A stretch of DNA of 64,000 nucleotides from Rhynchopus euleeides (lineage: Eukaryota > Euglenozoa > Diplonemea > Diplonemida > Diplonemidae): positions 1,922,001-1,986,000 of the forward strand of contig OY723276.1 in NCBI GenBank assembly GCA_963210315.1, given 5' to 3'. The position numbers and the translations under genes were made by a program. A model generated the notes under the pieces. That model saw only the letters and a list, made by a program, of their open reading frames with translations, ran no database searches and had not been told where the DNA came from. Below, piece after piece: positions 40,678 through 48,308 of the stretch (position 1 is its first letter; each line of letters begins with the position of its first letter).

Positions 40678-42099
40678 GGAAATGGAACACAGAGAACGCA
40701 GGTCCGATTTGAGTTTACGGCACGCGTAGTGCCGTAATTGCAGAGCCACATCTCACCTCATCACAGGTCGAGGTGTGTGCGTTTCACCACCACTCTCACA
40801 ACCTCTCCCAAACAACCAAACAACACAATGCCGGACCGGAACGCAACCGTGATCATCGACCAGGCGTGGATCGATGTTCCGACCCCGGTTGTTCCGGGAA
40901 ACGCAGCGGGGGTGGACGGCACCCCCGACTGCGTGTTTCCGGAGTGCGGGGCGCTGCACTCCGACGCGCACTCGTCTGTGTGTCGCATGTGTGGAAGGCG
41001 GACGACGAAGAGCTGCCTGAAGGCCTACATGGAGGGCACGGGGGATCAGACGGTCGAGAAGATGACCGACCAGTGGATGGAGCCACACTGGGTCTGCCCC
41101 CTCTGCGCGCTGTATCTCCACAATGGTGAGGCAACATGGACCCTCAAGGAGGAGGACGAGGGCGACGCCGATGCCAACATGAGTGACGCTACGCCCAAGG
41201 TGAGGGACCTCTGGGAGTTGATGAGGGGTGTGGATAACCCAAACACCAAGGCAATTCTGGAGGAGGTCTTGGATGATATGCAGAGGAAGGAGCGGCAGGC
41301 GAAGCTGGAACGCGGGGGGCTGACCGGCACCCGCATCACGGTGGTGGAGCAATGGCGCCACCGGATGCAGTCGCCAGCGCTGCACGCAATGGCCATGAGG
41401 GCACTGCGTGATCGTTTCGGGAAGGGGGCGGACGATGCGGCTGCGGCAGCGACCGGGCCCCAGCACGAACTTCGGGTCGCGCTCTCCGTGTTGGACATCC
41501 TGATCCCCATCGTGTCGACGAAGCCTGAGGCAGTGCAAGCTGCCCACAACCTCCTGGTCCGCTTGGAGGGGCTGCGCCTCCGGGAGTGGTACGGGCTCGC
41601 GGCGCAGCTGCACTGGGAGCGGCGGCTGGAGGGCATGCCGGCAAGCGCGCTGACGGAGCAACTATTCAGGTCGCTCCAGAGCCAAGCCCAGAGCGAGGGC
41701 GAGAAGGAGAAGGCCAACAACAAGCGGCGCCGCACCGAGGGCGCGTGGGACGAGGAGGAAGAGAGGCCAGTGGTGCCGAAGGGAGGTAAGGGGGAAAGGG
41801 ATCCAACAAGGGCTTCAACAAGGGCTTCAACAAGGGATCCAAGTGGGGCAAGTGACAAGCCACACCTGCGCAGGGAGAGCCGGGGTTGTGCGGGCCGGCG
41901 ACACCTCCCTCAGACACACCGCCACTGCACACACAGTCCACACTTCAAGGGGAACCAGCGGTGCCACAAGCTCAAGGGGAGCAGAATTTACGCATGCCGT
42001 GGCGAGTAAAAGCGCAAACCTGTGTGTGCGTTTCACCACAACCTCTCCCCTCCCCATTCCCCCGTGTTGAGTGACATGTGTCGATAGTGTTCCATTTCC
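40678..42099. other. Unit with 13-bp inverted ends around the zinc-finger ORF
   Basis: GGAAATGGAACAC (40678-40690) and GTGTTCCATTTCC (42087-42099) are perfect inverted repeats around the ORF. A direct repeat, TGTGTGCGTTTCACCAC with ACCTCTCCC, also brackets the ORF (about 40772-40807 and 42022-42050). Whether this is a transposon or a retroelement fragment is unclear. Confidence 0.4.
40828..42009 (+). CDS. PHD/RING-like zinc-finger protein, possibly element-encoded
   Basis: A 393-residue product. I chose the ATG at 40828 after an adenine-rich leader rather than the in-frame upstream start at 40738. Residues 35-93 form a cross-brace-like cysteine set (C35, C40, C52, C55, C63, His/Trp 87-88, then C90-P-L-C93), close to a PHD finger. 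A helical charged middle follows, then a basic KANNKRRR stretch and a KGGKGERD tail with threonine/serine/arginine repeats. The segment around 300-340 (WYGLAAQLHWERRLEGMPAS) resembles the middle of the short first ORF of the YR retroelement at 47934-48308, in the same position before a Gly/Lys-rich tail. It may therefore be a gag-like first ORF of a related element or a host chromatin-reader gene. The visible frame is uninterrupted. Confidence 0.5.
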   Translation: MPDRNATVIIDQAWIDVPTPVVPGNAAGVDGTPDCVFPECGALHSDAHSSVCRMCGRRTTKSCLKAYMEGTGDQTVEKMTDQWMEPHWVCPLCALYLHNGEATWTLKEEDEGDADANMSDATPKVRDLWELMRGVDNPNTKAILEEVLDDMQRKERQAKLERGGLTGTRITVVEQWRHRMQSPALHAMAMRALRDRFGKGADDAAAAATGPQHELRVALSVLDILIPIVSTKPEAVQAAHNLLVRLEGLRLREWYGLAAQLHWERRLEGMPASALTEQLFRSLQSQAQSEGEKEKANNKRRRTEGAWDEEEERPVVPKGGKGERDPTRASTRASTRDPSGASDKPHLRRESRGCAGRRHLPQTHRHCTHSPHFKGNQRCHKLKGSRIYACRGE

Positions 42100-42240
42100 G
42101 GTAACCGGACATGGGACACGCGGGACAGGCGGACCGGTAAAACCGGTAGGTGGCACCGGTTTTTTTGTGTCCCCTGGGGGTCTTCGCTCCATCCGCCAAA
42201 AAAAACCAAAAAAAACCGGAAAAACCCGTGAAAAAGTCGG

Positions 42241-42285
42241 AAAAAAAGAGTGTGGGGAGTTGGGTCCAGTTTAGCAAAGTGAGCT
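42241..42285. repeat. 45-bp inverted repeat, left arm
   Basis: From AAAAAAAGAGTGTGGGGAGT through to AAAGTGAGCT it is a perfect inverted match to 46314-46358; similarity decays outward and inward over about 75 bp. The arms enclose 4.0 kb, including the 43.7-45.4 kb TIR element. Confidence 0.9.
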
Positions 42286-42834
42286 TATTTTTCGAAAATT
42301 GAAAAATTGGGGACACCAAAAGTCCCCAGAAAAATCTTCGACTTGGCCCGCAGAGTGATTTTTTTTGGTGAAAAACGATTTCAACAGTTGTCCAACAGTT
42401 GCTGTACAAGACGGCACACCGTTCTCTGCGCATGGGCTGCTGCACGTGAATCATTTGGATGTCCGAGGGGCTATCGGAACGAGGAGGGCCACGAGCCTGA
42501 ACTACCCGCCAGCAGTGATCCCGTGCCAGGGCTGGCAGGGGGCCGCGGCCCCACCTCCCTTTTTCTGTAATTGTTTGGGAGGGTGGGCCGCCAGGGGTGG
42601 CATGGCCCTACCCTCGGCCCTACCTCCCGGGTCAGATTTTGGGGCTTTTGGGTTCGGCCTTGTGGCCGAGTTTTCATGCGCCGCAGCGTATGAAAACCCA
42701 ACGGCATGCTGGGGGCTTGATGGTGTTCATCGAAGCGCACCTCATCATGCCCCAAGCGAAGGACCATCCCCGCCTGGAATGTGCAACAGCACCAACCGGT
42801 GTGGGGACTAGCCTTCGAAGACTTTCAGGATGTT

Positions 42835-42868
42835 CACTACCGTGGCCTCCGGCGGCTGGGGGGCTGGA
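42835..42868 (+). repeat. Dispersed GC-rich dyad repeat, copy 4 (shortened)
   Basis: It starts CACTACCGTGGCCTCCGGCG and GCTGGGGGGCT, then loses the second half of the dyad. Confidence 0.75.
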
Positions 42869-43702
42869 TTCCTGATTTTTGATCCAGCAGGACGACCAAA
42901 GGCAGCAACATCCGGTGCCTCTCGAATTGGGTGAAAATGTTCTGTGGCCGTGCATTCGATCCTGTTTGCATCATACCACGGGAAGTCGGGGCGGGGTTGG
43001 GCTGCACTTTTTTTCTCGCGAGCTCGGCCACCCTGTGCCCGACCTCTTTTTTAGTTTGCCCGACCCCCAGCGAGATCACTGGCAGCCAGACCTTGTTCAA
43101 CATAAACAGCAGACAAGAGAGCAGCATGGAGTGTGGGGCAGCTGCCGTGCTCCCACAAAAACATCGCACCTCTCGCGCTGCCTACACGAAAGGGACGGGT
43201 AACCTGCAGGTCACCCACAGCAGCCTACTGCCTACGTTCTATACAAGATCGGCGCCGACCACACGAAAGGCTGTTCGATCTGCGGCGCAAGAAGAAGCTC
43301 CGGTGGGAACAGAACTGAGCGGCAACAGGATGCAATGCAGGCCCACATCCGTTGCCCTGCGGCAAGAGCAGTCACATCGATTTCGTTGACAGGGCCTGCC
43401 CACTGGTGTGTGACGGGGTGACCTGCAGATGGTGAGCTGGCCCACGGGAGAACACCTGGGACGGGGGATGGCTGCGACTGGGCAATACCTAACTCGTCAT
43501 GATGCAGGACTGCGAACAATTGGTCCAAGAGAGCAAGTATGGCTCCCGCTCAGCTCTCACTGAAGCTGAACCAGATGCAAGTGGTGGGAGGAGGAGGGGG
43601 TCCCAGGGGAGGACACACCGGGCGGCAACCCACGAGGACTGGCCCGTCCCAGTCGACAGAAGAACAAAGCAGGAACACGGAGTCACCTGAAACGACACAC
43701 TG

Positions 43703-45373
43703 AAGTGTGGGAGGAGGAGGCGAGCACAAAAGGGCGTCGGCTACCGCACGCCCTTTGAGCGCAGCCGACGACGACCGAACCGGCCACCGGCCGGGAGGTG
43801 CGTGTGGCGTGGGGGGCGAAGCCCCCCACGCAAGGGGGGACCGGGGGGCGAAGCCCCCCGGAAAAAATTTTGGGGTTTTTTGGCCTATTTTTGGCCATTT
43901 TCCGCTGCATTTGTTTGATTTTGGGTCGGGAAAGGTATGGCCAGGAAGTGGGAAAAATTGAGGAAAAAGTCGGAAATTTTCAGGTTTGCCCATATAAACC
44001 ATGGGTCACAGATTCCGATTTTTGGGTCAGACTCCAAGTTTGACACAAGGGAAAATAGGCAAAATTTTTCACCTATTTTTGGTCACCTAAGGGGGGGGGC
44101 TTCGCTCCGGGTCACTGACCCAAGCTGACCCAGATTGACCCGGAGCGAAGCCCCCCATTTTCCTAAGGTGAAAAACCCCAGGGTGACCCAAATTGACCCG
44201 GAGCGAAGACCCCCATGTTCGTTCCCATAGGAAAAATTTTGGGGTTTTTTGGCCTATTTTTGGCCATTTTCCGCTGCATTTGTTTGATTTTGGGTCGGGA
44301 AAGGTATGGCCAGGAAGTGGGAAAAATTGAGGAAAAAGTCGGAAATTTTCAGGTTTGCCCATATAAACCATGGGTCACAGATTCCGATTTTTGGGTCAGA
44401 CTCCAAGTTTGACACAAGGGAAAATAGGCAAAATTTTTCACCTATTTTTGGTCACCTAAGGGGGGGCTTCGCTCCGGGTCACTGACCCAAGCTGACCCAG
44501 ATTGACCCGGAGCGAAGCCCCCCATTTTCCTAAGGTGAAAAACCCCAGGGTGACCCAAATTGACCCAAGTTGACCCAAATTGACCCGGAGCGAAGACCCC
44601 CATGTTCGTTCCCATAGGAAAACTTTTGGGGTTTTTTGGCCTATTTTTGGCCATTTTCCGCTGCATTTGTTTGATTTTGGGTCGGGAAAGGTATGGCCAG
44701 GAAGTGGGAAAAATTGAGGAAAAAGTCGGAAATTTTCAGGTTTGCCCATATAAACCATGGGTCACAGATTCCGATTTTTGGGTCAGACTCCAAGTTTGAC
44801 ACAAGGGAAAATAGGCAAAATTTTTCACCTATTTTTGGTCACCTAAGGGGGGGCTTCGCTCCGGGTCACTGACCCAAGCTGACCCAGATTGACCCGGAGC
44901 GAAGCCCCCCATTTTCCTAAGGTGAAAAACCCCAGGGTGACCCAAATTGACCCAAGTTGACCCAAATTGACCCGGAGCGAAGACCCCCCCTCAAAACTTT
45001 TTTGGCGGTTTTCTGGTGGACCGTCTATAGGGGGACCCTTTTCAAAAAATTTTCCGGGGTGGGCCTATTTTGCATATTTGAGCCCGATTTCAAAGGAATT
45101 TCTGAGTTTTGAGCCCGTTTTGAGGCCTAAAACGCGTCATCGAATTTCCATTTTTCTGCCCATACGGGCACGGACTTGGCCAAAATAGCTCAAAAATTTT
45201 TCCGGGGGGCTTCGCCCCCCGGACCCCCCATGTGGGGGGCTCCGCCCCCCGCCCCCCCCCCCCCCCCCCCCACCTCCCTCCCGGCCGGGGGCCGGTTCGG
45301 TCGGTCGTCGGCTGCGCCCAAAGGGCGTGCGGTAGCCGACGCCCTTTTGTGCTCGCCTCCTCCCTCCGACACC
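43703..45373. mobile_element. TIR element with internal tandem array (about 1.67 kb)
   Basis: Inverted ends of roughly 160 bp. GGCGAGCACAAAAGGGCGTC with GGCTACCGCACGCCCTTT at the left (43720-43755) is matched in complement at 45320-45358, outside a GGGGGGC-TTC-GCCCCCC dyad cluster at both sides. Outer ends are near GTGTGGGAGG and CCTCCGACAC. No coding sequence; the target duplication was not determined. Confidence 0.7.
43863..44990. repeat. Tandem array of 368-387-bp units
   Basis: Three copies of a unit start with AAAAATTTTGGGGTTTTTTG (at 43864, 44232, and a variant at 44619). Each ends in a hairpin block whose arms are GGGGCTTCGCTCCGGGTC and GACCCGGAGCGAAGCCCC, followed by GGAGCGAAGACCCC. 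The length difference comes from extra TTGACCCAAA steps. The frames of 63-100 codons here are mirrored by-products. Confidence 0.85.
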
Positions 45374-46547
45374 TCGTCGATCTCTTTCCTGCTTGGTCGC
45401 CACCGAAGCCGTCACGCCCTGACTTCCAGAGTTGGAGAGGGTTGCGAATGTGCGTGCCGGGGGGGCAACCGTCAGTGAGTCATTGAGTGAGGGCGTAGGG
45501 CGCAGCAGCTGTGGCAACGCGGAGCAATGTGTCCCTTCAGCGCCACCGCGAAACCTCCCGTTGGTTGCCGTCGGCCACCAACGGGCGGTTTCGCGGGAAT
45601 ACTGCTGCAGACGAACGAACAGTGGCGGCGGCTCCACATACTCACCGGAGTCGACACGTGGACCCCCCGTGGTACTCAGCGTGCCGCCGTCAGTCTCTTC
45701 GCGGTCGACTTCACCTTGGCGAAGCGGAGGTGTGCCCCTCACAGGTGCCACCATCGCATGCCGCATCGTGGTGGATGGTGGAGCGTTGCAGTGCAGTGTG
45801 CTCCTCAACTTTGTGTCACGCTTCCTGCACCTGGGTGTGGACAACGGGTGCGCTCACTTCTCGCAGCATCTAGCTGGCGGTGGGTGGCACGTGCTGGAGC
45901 GACTTCCAGGTTGATCTGGTGCAGACCTGAGGATGGCGTGGCTGACGCAGGGCGGTACAGTGGGATGCCCGGACCGGCACTCCTTAGGCCGTCTGCCATG
46001 TCCTCCCCCCGCGCGCCCGGGCGGTGCCTTCGCTTGCTGTCGAGCGACCGAGTCTCTGGGGTACGGCTTCAAAAGTAGACCGTGCCTGGCACCAACGACC
46101 TGTGTCCGTGCGTTACTGACCGTGCACTGCTCTCGTTTCGAGTCCCTATCAGCAGCACCAAGTCGTACATCGCCGTACTGGCCTGTGCCGGTCCCCTAAC
46201 CCCGTCCCCGTGTCGCAGGGGGCAGTGGGTGACCACGGGGTGGATTCCCTAACACCCCACCCGCGAGGCCGGGTACAGGAAGCGTCCCCAAAAATTCTGG
46301 AATTTGAAAAATGAGCTCACTTTGCTAAACTGGACCCAACTCCCCACACTCTTTTTTTGGTCATTTTCCCCGATTTTACCGATTTGTCCCCGGATGTCCC
46401 CCCGTGTCCCCCCGTGTCTTAAGGTGACCTCCTGAAGATTTATTTTTTTAGCGAAGTTGGGCCCAACTTCGCCCCGAGCGAACGGCCTGAACGCAGGCCG
46501 GAAAAAAACACTGGATCTCAGACACAACCTGCATAACGAGTGAAGGG
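45374..46547. other. Intergenic
   Basis: No gene recognised between the TIR element and the MITE at 46548. It contains the right arms of the 45-bp (46314-46358) and outer (46400-46490) inverted repeats. Confidence 0.45.
46314..46358. repeat. 45-bp inverted repeat, right arm
   Basis: Perfect inverted partner of 42241-42285. Confidence 0.9.
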
Positions 46548-46695
46548 GGGGCCCTCGCTACCAGTCACAGCTCGTCAGTCAGTGAGGGGAAGTGGGCCGT
46601 GGCTCACTTTTTCTCACCCAGTCACATCTGGCAGCGAAGGCCCCCAAGGGTGATCATTCTTGTGATCCCTTCTACTTCTATTTCACTACCCCCCC
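46513..46695. repeat. Direct repeat flanking region, copy 1 (interrupted by MITE)
   Basis: GGATCTCAGACACAACCTGC with ATAACGAGTGAAGG, then after the MITE GATCATTCTTGTG and a CTTCTACTTC-type tail. The uninterrupted version lies at 47095-47177 and serves as the empty site. Confidence 0.8.
46548..46645. mobile_element. GGGG-ended MITE (98 bp) with AAGGG duplication
   Basis: The ends GGGGCCCTCGCTACCAG and CTGGCAGCGAAGGCCCCC are inverted. AAGGG flanks both sides (46543-46547, 46646-46650), and the related sequence at 47095-47177 shows the unfilled site. The interior (CACAGCTCGTCAGTCAGTGA) is the reverse complement of the interior of the element at 60227-60333. The exact boundary is ambiguous by one G. 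Confidence 0.85.
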
Positions 46696-47094
46696 CCCCT
46701 CTCTCTCTCTGTCCCCACCCCAGCAGCTGCATCATGTGGATCAACAACCGCATGCATTCCACCTCTCCCTTCCCAGCATCACACCGCCGGCAGCGGTGGT
46801 GGGTGTTCTGAACAGTTCGAGCATCACTGTGCATGTGCCCCGCCCAACGGGAAGGGCGGTTTCTGTGTGCGACAACCCCGTTATGGCTCTCTTTGTCTTC
46901 CAACAAAAAGTTCTTTGCCAGGGCGGGGTGTGGCAATGGGGAGAAGTGCTCGGTGCTTGCCGTCACGTACACAGTCTCTTGTGTTCTGCCAGTCGCACAC
47001 CACACTTCCGGAGGCAAGTTTCTTCTGCGTGTTTCGTCGGCGATCGACGAAAAAAACACCCCCCCCCCCCCCCTTTTTCTTCGGATAAATTACC
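46696..47094. other. Spacer between the two direct-repeat copies
   Basis: About 400 bp with a CT-rich tract near 46700 and a C run near 47060. No gene recognised. Confidence 0.4.
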
Positions 47095-47177
47095 GGATCT
47101 CAGACACAACCTGCATAACGAGTGAAGGGGGAGATCATTCTTGTGCTTCCTTCTGCTTCTACTTCACTACCCCCCCT
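47095..47177. repeat. Direct repeat, copy 2 (empty-site form)
   Basis: Uninterrupted counterpart of 46513-46695, lying immediately left of the YR retroelement. Confidence 0.8.
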
Positions 47178-47188
47178 TCTTTTTTTTC

Positions 47189-47303
47189 TTACGCACACGA
47201 CTTTCGCGCGGAAAGTGTCATTCAGCTCTGCCAAACGTGCTCTACACACCACCCCCTTCATCAGGCAAGTGGGTTTGTAAGTGTGTGTGGAAGCGTCAAC
47301 GCA
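47189..47303 (+). repeat. YR element left terminal repeat A1
   Basis: Identical to A2 at 51391-51505. It starts TTACGCACACGACTTTCGCG and ends with GAAGCGTCAACGCA (47290-47303). Confidence 0.9.
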
Positions 47304-47345
47304 CATTTATTTTTAGTGAGAAGAGTCAGAAGCAGCGAAAAGGGA

Positions 47346-47900
47346 CGAGCGGAGCCGCCAAAGCGCGTGAACAAAAGCAGCGGGGACGCGTGTGTTTTAC
47401 AGGACCGCCAAAGCGCGTGAACAAAAGCAGCGGGGACGCGTGTGTTTTACAGGAGCAGCGGGGTGAAGGAACAGCGGTGGTGAAGGACAGCAGAGCGGGT
47501 GTGTTTTGAAGGGCCGCCAAAGCGCGTGAACAAAAGCAGCGGGGACGCGTGTGTTTTACAGGAGCAGCGGGGTGAAGGACCAGCGGTGGTGAAGGACAGC
47601 AGAGCGGGTGTGTTTTGAAGGACCGCCAAAGCGCGTGAACAAAAGCAGCGGGGACGCGTGTGTTTTACAGGAGCAGCGGGGTGAAGGAACAGCGGTGGTG
47701 AAGGACAGCAGAGCGGGTGTGTTTTGAAGGGCCGCCAAAGCGCGTGAACAAAAGCAGCGGGGACGCGTGTGTTTTACAGGAGCAGCGGGGTGAAGGACCA
47801 GCGGTGGTGACGGACAGCAGAGCGTGTGTGTTTTACAGGGGCGCCAAAGCGCGTGAACAAAAGCAGCGGGGTGAAGGATCAGCGGGTGTGAAGGACAGCT
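47346..47900 (+). repeat. 109-bp tandem repeats in the YR element leader
   Basis: About five units of 109 bp start at CCGCCAAAGCGCGTGAACAA (47403, 47512, 47621, 47730, and shorter ones at the ends). They lie between A1 and the first ORF, a position where leaders of retroelements carry promoter or packaging signals; that role is inference. Confidence 0.9.
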
Positions 47901-47933
47901 AGAGGCGTACGACAAGCAGAGTAGTGAGGAAAG

Positions 47934-48308
47934 ATGGACGTCGACTGGGCTTTGGTCGAGGTGCCGGCCCTCTCTATGGAGCCCGCAGCGGAGCCGATGC
48001 AGCCCCTGCACCGCATCGTGTGCGAAATGTCGGCTCTGGCCTGCCTCACGGGGTATGTGGCACGTGCCTACTACGAGCACAAGGCGAAGAACATCCCACC
48101 CCTCACGTTCTCGGCGTCTCTGCACCAGCGGCTGGTGGGAGAGGCGAATGATGCGCAGGCGAAGGCGAACCCGCGCCGTTTGGTACCACCGCGTGTGCAA
48201 CAGGGGGCTGACCCGCGCTACACGCCGTACCCCACCGGGAAGACGGGAAAGGGGGCGGAGCAGAGGGCAGTGGGAAAGGGGTCGAAAGGGCCCCGCGGGG
48301 GACAGTGA
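47934..48308 (+). CDS. First ORF of YR element (short, gag-like position)
   Basis: A 124-residue product starting MDVDWALVEVPALSMEP. Its middle (ARAYYEHKAKNIPPLTFSAS) resembles a segment of the zinc-finger ORF at 40828-42009, and its end is rich in Gly, Lys and Arg, as expected for nucleic-acid binding. It shows no zinc finger. Assignment as gag-like rests on position and on this weak similarity. Confidence 0.6.
   Translation: MDVDWALVEVPALSMEPAAEPMQPLHRIVCEMSALACLTGYVARAYYEHKAKNIPPLTFSASLHQRLVGEANDAQAKANPRRLVPPRVQQGADPRYTPYPTGKTGKGAEQRAVGKGSKGPRGGQ

Larger units (their letters stand above)
42010..43702. other. Intergenic with inverted-repeat arm and dyad repeat
   Basis: It includes a lone GGGGTCTTCGCT end motif (42177-42188), the 45-bp inverted-repeat arm (42241-42285) and a shortened GC-rich dyad repeat (42835-42868). 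The rest (about 42900-43700) is unique, with no gene recognised. Confidence 0.45.
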
